Of a stretch of DNA of 64,000 nt, positions 33,675 to 42,788 are shown in pieces. This DNA is from Clostridium sp. AM30-24 (lineage in GTDB: Bacteria; Bacillota; Clostridia; Lachnospirales; Lachnospiraceae): contig NZ_QUJB01000009.1 in the NCBI RefSeq assembly GCF_003480435.1, forward strand, positions 36,547-100,546. The letters run 5' to 3'. Positions within the stretch are counted from its first letter, which is position 1, and each line of letters begins with the position of its first letter. Under the pieces are notes generated by a model. That model saw only the letters and a list, made by a program, of their open reading frames with translations. It made no database searches and had not been told where the DNA came from. A program made the position numbers and the translations under genes.

Positions 33675-34043
33675 TTATAATACTTCCGGAGCCAGAGATA
33701 CGATCTTCATGAACTGTTTCTCACGAAGCTCTCTTGCAACCGGCCCAAAAATACGGGTTCCTTTTGGAGTCTTGTCATCTTTGATGATAACTGCTGCGTT
33801 CTCATCAAATTTAATATAAGAACCGTCTTTACGACGTGCGCCTTTTACAGAACGAACTACAACGGCTTTGACTACATCGCCCTTCTTAACAACGCCGCCT
33901 GGTGTTGCTTCTTTAACGGAGGCTACGATCACATCACCGATGTTAGCATATCTTCTTGTAGAACCGCCCATAACACGGATACAAAGCAGTTCTCTTGCAC
34001 CTGTATTATCGGCAACCTTTAATCTGGATTCCTGCTGAATCAT
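33675..34043 (-). CDS. rplN: Ribosomal protein L14 (uL14)
   Basis: 122 residues. [20 protein letters not shown] start, signature [20 protein letters not shown] and [20 protein letters not shown] near the end. Very typical sequence and length. Confidence 0.98.
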   Translation of the reverse strand: MIQQESRLKVADNTGARELLCIRVMGGSTRRYANIGDVIVASVKEATPGGVVKKGDVVKAVVVRSVKGARRKDGSYIKFDENAAVIIKDDKTPKGTRIFGPVARELREKQFMKIVSLAPEVL

Positions 34044-34068
34044 GCCTGATACTCCTTCCTCGAATCAA

Positions 34069-34323
34069 TTATCTTGCTTTCTCGACGATTTCAACAAGTC
34101 TCCATCTCTTATCCTTGGATAACGGTCTTGTCTCCATCACTTTAACTGTATCGCCGATATTGCACTCATTCTTCTCATCATGAGCTTTTAATTTATATGT
34201 CTTTTTAACGATCTTTCCGATTAACGGATGTTTTACGTGGTTCTCGATAGCAACGACGATTGTCTTGTCCATCTTGTTGCTAACTACCTTACCAGTACGT
34301 GTTTTTCTAAGATTTCTTTCCAC
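34069..34323 (-). CDS. rpsQ: Ribosomal protein S17 (uS17)
   Basis: 84 residues, OB fold. [40 protein letters not shown] and [20 protein letters not shown]. It follows rpmC after a 108-bp spacer that is longer than usual. Confidence 0.98.
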   Translation of the reverse strand: MERNLRKTRTGKVVSNKMDKTIVVAIENHVKHPLIGKIVKKTYKLKAHDEKNECNIGDTVKVMETRPLSKDKRWRLVEIVEKAR

Positions 34324-34437
34324 GACGGATAATCTCCTTTCAAAATCGATTTGTTACACGCATCGGCGTGTGTCATAATGACAACTAATCAACCCGCAAG
34401 TATGCCTTGGGGGTTCTTCACCGATACGGGATTAGTT
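34324..34437 (-). promoter_or_regulatory. Structured spacer between rpmC and rpsQ
   Basis: AACTAATC (mRNA 5' side, 34437-34430) pairs with GATTAGTT (34390-34383) and is extended by CCCG/CGGG, enclosing a loop of about 30 nt. The 5' arm includes the rpmC stop codon. A second hairpin ACACGC/GCGTGT lies nearer the rpsQ start. No T run; an mRNA control or processing element is possible. Confidence 0.4.
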
Positions 34438-34641
34438 AGCAACTCTTGCCTTCTCTGTGATAACAGTCTGAATTCTTGCGATGTTCTTGCGAACCTCTTT
34501 GATTCTGCTTGTGTTATCTAACTGGTTGGTTGCGTTCTGGAATCTCAGGTTGAAGAGCTCCTTCTTTGCTGCAACTAATTCTTCATTTAACTCTGCAGCG
34601 GTTTTCGCTTTTAATTCTTCTACATACTTATTAGTTTTCAC
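34432..34641 (-). CDS. rpmC: Ribosomal protein L29 (uL29)
   Basis: 69 residues if started at the GTG at 34641 ([20 protein letters not shown]), which has AAGGCGG eight bases upstream; another GTG lies three codons higher. Two-helix protein with [20 protein letters not shown], the family signature. Overlaps the end of rplP by 11 bp, so translation is coupled. Confidence 0.95.
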   Translation of the reverse strand: MKTNKYVEELKAKTAAELNEELVAAKKELFNLRFQNATNQLDNTSRIKEVRKNIARIQTVITEKARVAN

Positions 34642-35068
34642 TGTTATCACCGCCTTCTAAATCTGCTTTGGAAGCAATTTTACACTTACACGGGAGTTTG
34701 TGCATAGCAAGACGAAGAGCTTCCTTTGCTGTTTCCTCCGGAACGCCAGCGATTTCGAACATAACACGGCCCGGTTTAACTACTGCTACCCAGTACTCAA
34801 GAGCGCCCTTACCGGAACCCATACGAGTCTCAGCCGGTTTAGCTGTTACTGGTTTGTCCGGGAAGATCTTGATCCAAACTTTACCACCACGTTTGATGTA
34901 ACGAGTCATGGCAACACGGGCTGCCTCGATCTGATTAGATTTGATCCAGCACGGCTCAAGGGCAACAAGGCCATATTCACCGTTGGAGATTGTATTTCCT
35001 CTTAAAGCTTTACCGGCCATAGTTCCACGGAACTGTTTACGGCGCTTTACTCTTTTCGGCATTAACAT
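34631..35068 (-). CDS. rplP: Ribosomal protein L16 (uL16)
   Basis: 145 residues. [20 protein letters not shown], then [20 protein letters not shown] and the tRNA-proximal [20 protein letters not shown]. The ATG overlaps the rpsC stop (TAATG) with GGGAGCG upstream; a second ATG two codons later is also possible. Confidence 0.97.
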   Translation of the reverse strand: MLMPKRVKRRKQFRGTMAGKALRGNTISNGEYGLVALEPCWIKSNQIEAARVAMTRYIKRGGKVWIKIFPDKPVTAKPAETRMGSGKGALEYWVAVVKPGRVMFEIAGVPEETAKEALRLAMHKLPCKCKIASKADLEGGDNSEN

Positions 35069-35724
35069 TATTTATCGCTCCCTTCCTTATTTCCCTTAGT
35101 CGGAAGAACCTCGCCTTTGTAGATCCAAACTTTAACGCCAAGCTTGCCGTAAGTTGTATCTGCCTCTGCGAAACCATAGTCAATATCTGCTCTTAATGTC
35201 TGAAGCGGGATTGTACCCTCGCTGTAAAACTCTGTACGTGCAATATCAGCACCGCCAAGACGTCCGCCAACAGCTGTCTTGATACCAAGAACGCCAGCCT
35301 TCATGGATCTGGACATTGTGGACTTCATAGCACGACGGAAGGAAACACGGTTCTCAAGCTGCTGAGCGATGGACTCTGCAACAAGCTGAGCTTCACGGTC
35401 CGGTCTCTTAACTTCCTTGATGTCTACAAATACCTTCTTAGCAGTCATCTTCTGAACTTCAGCTTTGACCTTCTCGATCTCAGATCCGCCCTTACCGATA
35501 ACTACGCCCGGTTTTGCTGTGAAAACGATAATTTTAACTCTATCAGATGCGCGCTCGATCTCGATCTTGGAAACGCCAGCGCTGTATAATCTCTTCTTAA
35601 GGTAAGTTCTGATTTTATGATCCTCGATGAGGTTGTCAGCGAAATCAGCTTCAGCGTACCATCTGGAATCCCAGTCTTTGATAACGCCGACTCTCATGCC
35701 GTGTGGATTAACTTTCTGTCCCAT
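35068..35724 (-). CDS. rpsC: Ribosomal protein S3 (uS3)
   Basis: 218 residues. [20 protein letters not shown]; type II KH domain with [21 protein letters not shown]-terminal domain [20 protein letters not shown]. Helicase/mRNA-entry protein of the 30S subunit. Confidence 0.98.
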   Translation of the reverse strand: MGQKVNPHGMRVGVIKDWDSRWYAEADFADNLIEDHKIRTYLKKRLYSAGVSKIEIERASDRVKIIVFTAKPGVVIGKGGSEIEKVKAEVQKMTAKKVFVDIKEVKRPDREAQLVAESIAQQLENRVSFRRAMKSTMSRSMKAGVLGIKTAVGGRLGGADIARTEFYSEGTIPLQTLRADIDYGFAEADTTYGKLGVKVWIYKGEVLPTKGNKEGSDK

Positions 35725-35736
35725 AACTGCCTCCTA

Positions 35737-36123
35737 TTATTTCTCGTTCAGCACGATGGTGATGTGGCTCATTCTCTTTTCGATTCTGTAAGCTCTGCCC
35801 TGTGCTCTCGGTTTTACTCTCTTCATAATCGGTCCCTGAGATGCGTAGCACTCCTCCACATACAGGTTCTCTGCGTTCATGCCGTTGTTGTTCTCAGCGT
35901 TTGCGATTGCAGATTTTAATAATTTCTCGATTAAGCTGGAAGCATATCTAGGATTGTAAGTTACAATACCAAGTGCTGTCTGAACATCTTTGCCTCTGAT
36001 GGCATCTAATACGAAACAAGCCTTCTGAACGGATACTCTTGCGTAAGACAGCTTTGCAGACGGTCTTGTATCCTTCTGGGCATTTCTCTCTCTCTTAATC
36101 TGACTTCTATGTCCCTTAGCCAT
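35737..36123 (-). CDS. rplV: Ribosomal protein L22 (uL22)
   Basis: 128 residues. KLSYARVSVQKACFVLDAIR, and the exit-tunnel hairpin region MKRVKPRAQGRAYRIEKRMS where macrolide-affecting changes occur; the loop looks normal here. About 15 extra basic residues at the N-terminus. Confidence 0.98.
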   Translation of the reverse strand: MAKGHRSQIKRERNAQKDTRPSAKLSYARVSVQKACFVLDAIRGKDVQTALGIVTYNPRYASSLIEKLLKSAIANAENNNGMNAENLYVEECYASQGPIMKRVKPRAQGRAYRIEKRMSHITIVLNEK

Positions 36124-36152
36124 TACTGGAACCTCCTTTCAAAGCGTATCTA

Positions 36153-36434
36153 TTATTTACGTCCGGACTTTTTCTCGTCTTTGCCGTGGCCTCTGTAAGT
36201 TCTTGTAGCAACGAACTCACCAAGTTTGTGACCAACCATATCTTCTGTTACGTATACCGGTACATGTTTTCTGCCGTCATGTACTGCGATTGTATGACCA
36301 ACCATCTGCGGGAAGATTGTAGAACGGCGGGACCAGGTCTTGATAACCTGTTTCTGTCCTGCCTCGTTCATAGCGTCTACCTTCTTCAGTAAGCTAGCGT
36401 CTGCAAATGGTCCTTTTTTAAGTGAACGAGCCAT
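36153..36434 (-). CDS. rpsS: Ribosomal protein S19 (uS19)
   Basis: 93 residues. [40 protein letters not shown] and [17 protein letters not shown], all diagnostic. 30S head protein contacting S13 and the A site. Confidence 0.98.
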   Translation of the reverse strand: MARSLKKGPFADASLLKKVDAMNEAGQKQVIKTWSRRSTIFPQMVGHTIAVHDGRKHVPVYVTEDMVGHKLGEFVATRTYRGHGKDEKKSGRK

Positions 36435-36452
36435 CGTTTTACCTCCTATCGA

Positions 36453-37298
36453 TTATGAAATAGCCTTACCATTTCTTCTTCTTACGATTAACTTGTTAGA
36501 CTGTTTGTTTTTCTTTCTAGTCTTAAGACCAAGAGCAGGCTTGCCCCACGGTGTGCACGGACCCGGACGGCCGATACCAGTCTTACCTTCACCACCACCA
36601 TGCGGATGGTCATTCGGGTTCATAACGGAACCACGGACTGTCGGGCGGATACCCATGTGACGTTTTCTACCTGCTTTACCAATCTTAACAAGGTTATGGT
36701 CGCCGTTGCCTACAACACCGATTGTTGCGCGGCACTCGATCGGAACCATTCTCATCTCGCCGGACGGTAAACGAAGTGTAGCGTACTTTCCTTCTTTAGC
36801 CATTAACTGTGCAGCGTTTCCTGCGGAACGAACCATCTGGCCGCCCTTACCCGGGAAAAGCTCGATATTGTGAACCTGTGCACCAACCGGAATTAAGGAT
36901 AACGGTAAGCAGTTGCCGACCTTAGCCTCTGCGTGCTCGCCGCTCATAACCTTCATGCCGTTTGTAAGGCCCTGCGGTGCAAGGATATAAGACTTCTCAC
37001 CATCTGCGTAGCAGATTAATGCGATGTTAGCACTTCTGTTCGGATCGTACTCGATACCGATTACAGTTGCCTGAATTCCATCTTTGGAATTTCTCTTGAA
37101 GTCAACGATTCTGTATTTCTGTCTATTTCCACCGCCCTGATGTCTAACGGTGATCTTACCCTGGTTGTTACGACCAGCGTTCTTCTTTAAAGAAACTACT
37201 AAGGACTTCTCCGGAGTTGTCTTTGTGATCTCGGAGAAATCAGAACCTGTCATATTTCTTCTGGAAGGTGTATATGGGTTATAGGTTTTGATTCCCAT
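36453..37298 (-). CDS. rplB: Ribosomal protein L2 (uL2)
   Basis: 281 residues. Peptidyl-transferase-region protein. N-terminal [22 protein letters not shown] and SH3-like domains, and the C-terminal [20 protein letters not shown] with the conserved histidine. Confidence 0.98.
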   Translation of the reverse strand: MGIKTYNPYTPSRRNMTGSDFSEITKTTPEKSLVVSLKKNAGRNNQGKITVRHQGGGNRQKYRIVDFKRNSKDGIQATVIGIEYDPNRSANIALICYADGEKSYILAPQGLTNGMKVMSGEHAEAKVGNCLPLSLIPVGAQVHNIELFPGKGGQMVRSAGNAAQLMAKEGKYATLRLPSGEMRMVPIECRATIGVVGNGDHNLVKIGKAGRKRHMGIRPTVRGSVMNPNDHPHGGGEGKTGIGRPGPCTPWGKPALGLKTRKKNKQSNKLIVRRRNGKAIS

Positions 37299-37373
37299 TT
37301 CTGACTCCTTTCAACGCCTTCTGGCGTTTCTATTTTTCGTATCGCGGCTTTGGTTGCCGCATAGTTTCAAAAA

Positions 37374-37673
37374 TTACAGACCCTGGAAGATCTCGATGTC
37401 TTTGCTGTCTGCTGTGAGCTTAACGATTGCTTTCTTGGTCTTAGCAGTCTTACCAACTACCATACCACGTCTGCGGTTCTTACCGTCAGCATTCATTGTG
37501 TTTACGCTCTCGACCTTTGTGCCCGGGAACATCTTCTCAACAGCTTCTTTGATCATGGTCTTGTTTGCTTCCGGATGTACGAGGAATGTATATTTCTTCT
37601 CGCTCATAGCGTTCATGCTCTTCTCAGTTACAACCGGTTTGAGGATTACGTCGTAGTACTGTACGTTTGCCAT
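37374..37673 (-). CDS. rplW: Ribosomal protein L23 (uL23)
   Basis: 99 residues. [20 protein letters not shown], then [20 protein letters not shown] and [20 protein letters not shown]. Docking site for trigger factor and SRP at the exit tunnel. Overlaps the rplD stop by one base. Confidence 0.98.
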   Translation of the reverse strand: MANVQYYDVILKPVVTEKSMNAMSEKKYTFLVHPEANKTMIKEAVEKMFPGTKVESVNTMNADGKNRRRGMVVGKTAKTKKAIVKLTADSKDIEIFQGL

Positions 37674-38293
37674 TATGCGTATACCTCCTCGATAGATGCT
37701 ACAGCAGCTTTAGTAGCTACTACAGTGTTGTATTTCAGAATGTCGAATACATTGATTGTGTTAACAAGGGAAGTCTTAACTTCCGGAATGTTTCTTGCAG
37801 AAAGAACTGTGTTCTGATCGTTGTCAGCAAGAACAACAAGAGCCTTGGAAACTTTGAGGTTGTTCATAACAGCCTTGAAGTTCTTTGTCTTAACTTCGTC
37901 GAACTTTAACTCATCAACAACTACGAACTTGTTCTCGTTTACTCTGCTTGTAAGAGCGGACTTAAGAGCAGCTCTCTTCTCTTTCTTGTTAAGAGTGATT
38001 GTGTAATCTCTCGGAGTCGGAGCGAATACCATTCCGCCGCCTGTCCACTGCGGAGATCTTGTGGAACCCTGTCTTGCATGACCTGTTCCTTTCTGTCTCC
38101 ACGGCTTTCTGCCGCCACCGGAAACCTCAGAACGTGTCTTTGCTTTCTGTGTTCCCTGACGTTTATTTGCAAGCTGTGCAACAACAGCCATGTGTACGAG
38201 ATGCTCGTTCACTTCAACGCCGAATACAGCGTCGTTCAGCTCGATTGTGCCAACTTCTTTACCTTCCATATTGTATACGGATACGTTTGCCAT
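37673..38293 (-). CDS. rplD: Ribosomal protein L4 (uL4)
   Basis: 206 residues. [20 protein letters not shown]; tunnel loop with [21 protein letters not shown]-terminal alpha/beta domain ending SIEEVYA. L4 is the autogenous repressor of the S10 operon in some bacteria, relevant to the structured leader at 39498-39727. Confidence 0.98.
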   Translation of the reverse strand: MANVSVYNMEGKEVGTIELNDAVFGVEVNEHLVHMAVVAQLANKRQGTQKAKTRSEVSGGGRKPWRQKGTGHARQGSTRSPQWTGGGMVFAPTPRDYTITLNKKEKRAALKSALTSRVNENKFVVVDELKFDEVKTKNFKAVMNNLKVSKALVVLADNDQNTVLSARNIPEVKTSLVNTINVFDILKYNTVVATKAAVASIEEVYA

Positions 38294-38320
38294 TTCTGTT
38301 TCCTCCTTTCCTGTAAAAGC

Positions 38321-38956
38321 TTATTTGCAAGCCTTTACTGTTTCCTTTAATGTTACTAAGGACTTCTTCGGTCCCGGTACAGCGCCCTTAACAAGGATCA
38401 GGTTGTTCTCAACGTCAACCTTGACAATCTCGAGGTTCTGAGTGGTAATCTTCTTGTTACCCATCTGACCCGGCATGCCTTTGCCCTTGAATACGCGGCC
38501 CGGAGTTGTTGCGGAACCATTGGAACCCTGATGACGATGGAATTTAGAACCATGAGCCATCGGTCCTCTGCTCTGTCCAAGTCTCTTAATAGCGCCCTGG
38601 AAACCTTTACCTTTGGAGATAGCAGTTGCATCTACCTTATCGCCAGCAGCGAAGATATCAGCTTTGATTTCGTCTTTTACGTTGTACTCTTCGGAATTCT
38701 CAAAACGGAACTCTCTAACGAATCTCTTGTAAGATACGCCAGCCTTGTCAAAGTGACCCTTTACCGGCTTGTTTACAAGTTTCTCTCTCTTATCAACAAA
38801 GCCAACCTGTACAGCTTTGTATCCATCGTTCTCCTCTGTCTTAACCTGTGTTACTACGCACGGACCAGCCTGAAGAACTGTTACCGGAACAAGAACACCT
38901 TCGTCATTGAAGATCTGAGTCATTCCGACTTTTGTAGCTAAAATCGCTTTCTTCAT
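38321..38956 (-). CDS. rplC: Ribosomal protein L3 (uL3)
   Basis: 211 residues. [20 protein letters not shown]; extended loop AMAHG-like [20 protein letters not shown] and [20 protein letters not shown]. Early 50S assembly protein. Preceded by a 223-bp spacer after rpsJ. Confidence 0.98.
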   Translation of the reverse strand: MKKAILATKVGMTQIFNDEGVLVPVTVLQAGPCVVTQVKTEENDGYKAVQVGFVDKREKLVNKPVKGHFDKAGVSYKRFVREFRFENSEEYNVKDEIKADIFAAGDKVDATAISKGKGFQGAIKRLGQSRGPMAHGSKFHRHQGSNGSATTPGRVFKGKGMPGQMGNKKITTQNLEIVKVDVENNLILVKGAVPGPKKSLVTLKETVKACK

Positions 38957-39179
38957 TTTTTTACCTCCTGTTACTAATCTACAGCGGAACGCAAAACAGA
39001 ATTTTCTGTGCGTTCATCCTAGAGCAGCCCAACATAGGTGGAACACTATGACATTACATTTTGTAATGATGTTGATTCCCTTTCAGGATGAGTAGTGTTG
39101 CTTTTATATCAGAACCATTCAGGATTTCTAATTTTAATGTCTGCTGCATGTTTCGCAGCGTGAAAAATAAATACTTTAA
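38957..39179 (-). promoter_or_regulatory. Structured 223-bp spacer between rpsJ and rplC
   Basis: No ORF. Paired elements: GAACGCA/TGCGTTC around an inner ACAGA/TCTGT (38987-39015), CATTACA/TGTAATG (39052-39068), AACACTA/TAGTGTT (39042-39048 with 39093-39099) and CATCCT/AGGATG (39015-39020 with 39085-39090). The last two cross, so they are either alternative folds or a pseudoknot. The rplC ribosome binding site follows directly. Ordinary S10 operons have only a few tens of bases here. Confidence 0.5.
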
Positions 39180-39497
39180 TTATTTATTTTTCATTTTGAT
39201 GTCGATATAAACACCAGCCGGCATTTCCAGTCTGGACAGTGCATCTACTGTCTTCTGGCTCGGGCTTGTGATATCGATGAGTCTCTTATGAGTTCTCTGC
39301 TCGAACTGCTCTCTGGAATCTTTGTACTTGTGAACAGCTCTTAAGATTGTTACAACCTCTTTCTTTGTCGGCAGCGGAACCGGACCACTCACCTGTGCTC
39401 CTGTTTTCTTTACTGTCTCGATGATCTTACCAGCGGACTGATCGATCAGCTGATGGTCGTAAGCCTTTAATGTGATTCTCATAACCTGACTTGCCAT
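39180..39497 (-). CDS. rpsJ: Ribosomal protein S10 (uS10)
   Basis: 105 residues. [51 protein letters not shown] at the end. Also the NusE partner of NusB in antitermination. The start is ATG 39497, with AAAGGAGG eleven bases upstream; another ATG five codons on ([10 protein letters not shown]) is closer to the usual N-terminus and remains possible. Confidence 0.97.
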   Translation of the reverse strand: MASQVMRITLKAYDHQLIDQSAGKIIETVKKTGAQVSGPVPLPTKKEVVTILRAVHKYKDSREQFEQRTHKRLIDITSPSQKTVDALSRLEMPAGVYIDIKMKNK

Positions 39498-39727
39498 AAA
39501 AAAAGTCGCCTCCTTTTCGCACTTTTGAACGAAGTACGACAAGCGGTGACTGTACACGGTCTCGTGTGTATCATACCGATTCACACGTTGTTACTGCCCC
39601 TTACCCTGAGCAGCTGTTAATTTGGTACAGTGACTTGTCGCCAGTTTCCTAACTTGACATTCGCTCCACGGAACACCTGCCATTCTCAGGCAGCAACCTC
39701 TCGCTTCAACGCTATCATGTCACAGCC
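39498..39727 (-). promoter_or_regulatory. S10 operon leader, about 230 nt, long-range hairpin
   Basis: Between the promoter at 39733-39761 and rpsJ. A long-range stem pairs CTTGTC with GACAAG (39538-39543 with 39634-39639) and continues as GTACAGT/ACTGTAC (39625-39631 with 39549-39555), enclosing smaller hairpins such as CACACG/CGTGTG. A second helix region with GCTGCCTGAG...TGGCAG lies closer to the transcription start. Position and size suggest autogenous control by a ribosomal protein; the binding protein is not known. Confidence 0.5.
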
Positions 39728-39732
39728 AGATA

Positions 39733-39761
39733 AGAATAACACATCGAAATCGAAAAATCAA
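39733..39761 (-). promoter_or_regulatory. Sigma-A promoter of the S10 operon
   Basis: Minus strand TTGATT (39761-39756), 17-nt spacer, TATTCT (39738-39733), preceded by a run of A/T (AAAAATAAGCAAAAAAAGC) like an UP element. Shares GCTTGATTTTTCG and GTGTTAT with the alpha-operon promoter. Confidence 0.8.
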
Positions 39762-39797
39762 GCTTTTTTTGCTTATTTTTCAAGGGTTTTTTCAATT

Positions 39798-39806
39798 TGT
39801 GGATAA
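39798..39806 (-). promoter_or_regulatory. Consensus DnaA box near the S10 promoter
   Basis: A perfect TTATCCACA on the minus strand, about 40 bp upstream of the S10 -35 box. A single 9-mer could be chance; no cluster of boxes or AT-rich unwinding element typical of an origin was found. Confidence 0.25.
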
Positions 39807-39858
39807 CCGGCAGAAGCATGTTCAAATCATGGTTTTCCATGCACAAATCGAAACAGCA

Positions 39859-39908
39859 AAGAGGAAAAAGTCCGCATCAGATCCATTCTCATGTGACTTT
39901 TTCCTCTT
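39859..39908 (-). terminator. Terminator after the ctpA-type protease gene
   Basis: AAGAGGAAAAAGTC and GACTTTTTCCTCTT form a perfect 14-bp stem with a 22-nt loop, about 95 bp beyond the protease stop. The T run is inside the 3' arm, so it may work in both directions. The rest of the 39498-40003 gap is the S10 promoter and leader. Confidence 0.6.
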
Positions 39909-40003
39909 TTTCCCTTCAGGGAGCATTCTGTTTCTTCTATATATAATATAGTAGATATTCAATTTTCCCCGTTATCAATTTCTCAGGATCTGCTGCGTTG
40001 GAC

Positions 40004-41458
40004 TTACTTCTCAGCCCCTGTCTCCTTCTCGATCTCCAGATTCTCCTTCACCTTCGCCTCAAAATCATCGTCCGCGGCCGCTGTCTCCCCATTCTCTGCG
40101 GAGATCTTTTCATTTACGGCATCCACGCCTTCATCGAAGACCTCCAGAGCTGCCTGAAGCTGGTTGTCCTCATCCTTCGGGATCTCGATCTTTGACTTTA
40201 AGTCTTCATCGAGAGCTACGGTCACATCCGGCTCGATGCCAAGCTTGTGAATGCACTCACCTGACGGGGTGTAGTAGTATGCCGTTGTGAGCTTCAATCC
40301 GCTGCCATCCGGCAGATTGAAGATGCCCTGAGCGATTCCTTTTCCGAAGGTCTTCTCGCCTACAATCGTTGCCCAGTCATTGTCCTTTAAGGCACCTGTC
40401 AAAACCTCGGACGCACTGGCGCTCTCACCGTTTACAAGAAGAATAATCGGGACATCTACCTCATGTCCGTCATCGGAGGTATAGACACTGTCATCGATTC
40501 CTTTTCCCTTGAAGCTTACAATGGTCTTTCCATCCGGAAGCAGGTAGTCGGCAATATCCTTCGCCGCCTGAACAACGCCGCCGCCGTTGTTTCGAAGATC
40601 GATGATCAGCTTGTCCATTCCCTTGGATGCCAGATCATCCACAGCGCTCTTAAACTGTTCGGAACTTACCTCCTCAAAGGAAGAAAGTGAAATGTAGCCG
40701 GCATGAGCATCCAACAGCTCATACTCTACCGTCGGGTTCTCCACCATACGGCGCTCCACGTCCATCTCCACATACTCATCCGTGGACTGGCGGTACACGG
40801 TCAGATGAACCTTCGTCCCCTCCTCACCTCGGATGTGGTCACTGACAAGAAGAGACAGATCCTCTCCGGTAGCCTCGATATCTTCCACTTTATAGAGGAT
40901 ATCTCCCGGAAGCATGCCCGCCTCCTGGGCCGGGGAATTCTTAAACACCTTGACGGCGGTAATAATTCCCGTATAGATATTCTGACTGACCTGAACGCCG
41001 ATTCCGCAGTAGGTTCCGGAAGTTTCTTCATTCAGGCTCGTGTATTCGTCCTTATCATAATACACCGAATACGGATCATTCAATGAAGACATATAGCCCC
41101 GGTAGATCCAGTCCTCCGCAGTTCCGTTCTTCGCCTGTTCTTCCTCCGTCATGTTTTCATCAAACAGAAAGTACTTGTCGATCAGTGCCTCCATGTACTG
41201 AAGCTTCGGCTCGATCTTCTTCATATCCAGCTGGGTTCCCGTCGTCTCCGCAGTCTGCGTACTCCGGCTGGCAGATGCGCGTCTGCCGATGACCCATATA
41301 CCGGTTGCAAAACCTACAACAGCAAATCCGGCAAAGGCCGTCACTAAAGCTCCTACAAGAACGCCTTTCCAGAATTTATTTTTCGTCTCTTTCTCTTCCA
41401 ATGTCTTCTCTCCTTCATCCTTCCGCAGCTGTTTTCGTCTGGAGATTTTCTCTTCCAT
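40004..41458 (-). CDS. C-terminal processing peptidase (S41, PDZ domain)
   Basis: 484 residues. Charged cytoplasmic start, one membrane helix (VLVGALVTAFAGFAVVGFAT), then an extracellular cap, a PDZ domain (about 140-215; NSPAQEAGMLPGDILYKVED) and the S41 core. Catalytic Ser in LLVNGESASASEVLTGALKD and Lys in GEKTFGKGIAQ; substrate groove segment DKLIIDLRNNGGGVVQAAKD. The C-terminal 50 residues are a charged helix of uncertain role. Last gene of the ftsE-ftsX-M23 cluster; CtpA/CtpB proteases cut wall hydrolases or sporulation factors, so regulation of the neighbouring M23 hydrolase is a reasonable guess. Confidence 0.92.
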   Translation of the reverse strand: MEEKISRRKQLRKDEGEKTLEEKETKNKFWKGVLVGALVTAFAGFAVVGFATGIWVIGRRASASRSTQTAETTGTQLDMKKIEPKLQYMEALIDKYFLFDENMTEEEQAKNGTAEDWIYRGYMSSLNDPYSVYYDKDEYTSLNEETSGTYCGIGVQVSQNIYTGIITAVKVFKNSPAQEAGMLPGDILYKVEDIEATGEDLSLLVSDHIRGEEGTKVHLTVYRQSTDEYVEMDVERRMVENPTVEYELLDAHAGYISLSSFEEVSSEQFKSAVDDLASKGMDKLIIDLRNNGGGVVQAAKDIADYLLPDGKTIVSFKGKGIDDSVYTSDDGHEVDVPIILLVNGESASASEVLTGALKDNDWATIVGEKTFGKGIAQGIFNLPDGSGLKLTTAYYYTPSGECIHKLGIEPDVTVALDEDLKSKIEIPKDEDNQLQAALEVFDEGVDAVNEKISAENGETAAADDDFEAKVKENLEIEKETGAEK

Positions 41459-41542
41459 TGCTGTCTGAAACTGTTATGTACAGTAGAGTTTTCCATCACA
41501 TGCAAAAAACTTCGCATATTTGTGCAGGTATTCCCAGCAAGC

Positions 41543-42775
41543 CTACGGACTCACATACTTCGATGGATTCACATAAGCTCCGTTCACCCGCACTCCGAAA
41601 TGCAGATGGGATCCGGTGGAATATCCCGTCGAACCGACCTTTGCGATGGTCTGGCCTTTTTTCACGCTCTGTCCCTGTGATACAAGCAGGCTTGACGCGT
41701 GCATGTAAACTGTGTACACACCTCCGCCATGGCTTAACATCACATAATTTCCCGCGGAAGAACTGTAAGTCGCGATCACGACCTCACCCGCAGCAGCAGC
41801 CACGATCGAGGTTCCCGTCGGCGCACTGATATCAATTCCCTTATGGTTCGAGGAGGCGCCCTTCGTCGGGGATTTTCGTCCGCCAAATCCGGAGGTGATC
41901 CGCCCGCTGGCAGGACAAGGCCATGTAAAGCTAATGTCCCCAAGACTCACCGTTTTATACGTCGGCGTCGTCTTGTTTGCCGCCGCGGCCTTCTTCTTTT
42001 CCTCCTCGGCTTTCTTTCGCGCTTCCTCTTCCTTTCTCTTCATTTCCGTTTCAATGGATCTGATCTGGTTTTCCTGCGCCTCGATAGATTTTGCGTACTC
42101 GGAGATCTGTCCCTCCGCCGAGGCGATTTTCGTCTCATAATTCTGAAGCTCCGTCTGTTTTGCAGCCAGAAGTTTCTCCACGGATGCCTGTTTCGCCTCC
42201 GTCTCGCCCTGAAGTGTCAGAAGTTCAGCATGTTCCCCTTCCAGGGCCTTTTCCTTTTCCGCGATCTTTTCCTTCGTTGCGGCATATTCATCGAGTTTCT
42301 GCCGGTCATACGCGGATATCTTCGTGATATACTCCGCCTTGCTCAAAAGCTCCGAAAGAGATCCCGATTCCATGAGAAGATCCACATAGCTGCTATCTCC
42401 CTTCTCATACATATATTTTATCCGAAGCTTCATGGCTTCATACTGGCTTTTCTCCGTCTCCTTCGCCTCAGATAACTCCTCTTTTGTCGTTTCGATCTGC
42501 TTTTCCTTTGCATCTATGTCATCGTTTAGCTTCGATAGCTCGTTTCCGATGGATTCCAGACTGGAATCCAGCTTTTTGACATAGGCTGTCGTGTCATTCT
42601 TGAGTCCTTCCAGACTCTTTAGTTCCTGCTCTGTCTTCTTTTTCTCTGCCTCCAGCGCTGTTTTTTTGCTCTTCGCGTCGTTTAGTCCGCTCTTTGTCGC
42701 CTGAGCAGAGAGCGGTGTCGCAAGAACAAGGGCAAAAGACAGTACTGCCGCCAGAAATCTCCCTGATCTTCTCAT
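41543..42775 (-). CDS. Secreted EnvC/PcsB-like M23 peptidase with coiled coil
   Basis: 410 residues. Signal peptide (MRRSGRFLAAVLSFALVLAT, cleavage near SAQA), then about 230 residues of coiled coil (KLNDDIDAKEKQIETTKEEL, ENQIRSIETEMKRKEEEARK), a linker, and a C-terminal LytM/M23 domain with zinc ligands in SNHKGIDISAPTG (HxxxD) and GSHLHFGVRVNG (HxH). Architecture matches the FtsEX-controlled amidase activators and hydrolases EnvC, PcsB and CwlO. The start at 42775 has AGGAGG upstream. Directly follows ftsX, as expected for the partner of FtsEX. Confidence 0.92.
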   Translation of the reverse strand: MRRSGRFLAAVLSFALVLATPLSAQATKSGLNDAKSKKTALEAEKKKTEQELKSLEGLKNDTTAYVKKLDSSLESIGNELSKLNDDIDAKEKQIETTKEELSEAKETEKSQYEAMKLRIKYMYEKGDSSYVDLLMESGSLSELLSKAEYITKISAYDRQKLDEYAATKEKIAEKEKALEGEHAELLTLQGETEAKQASVEKLLAAKQTELQNYETKIASAEGQISEYAKSIEAQENQIRSIETEMKRKEEEARKKAEEEKKKAAAANKTTPTYKTVSLGDISFTWPCPASGRITSGFGGRKSPTKGASSNHKGIDISAPTGTSIVAAAAGEVVIATYSSSAGNYVMLSHGGGVYTVYMHASSLLVSQGQSVKKGQTIAKVGSTGYSTGSHLHFGVRVNGAYVNPSKYVSP

Positions 42776-42788
42776 ATGCCTCTTCCTC

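Noticed and set aside
39498..40003. Replication origin suggested by a DnaA box and AT-rich sequence
   Set aside because: Only one box, with no dnaA/dnaN genes and no box cluster.
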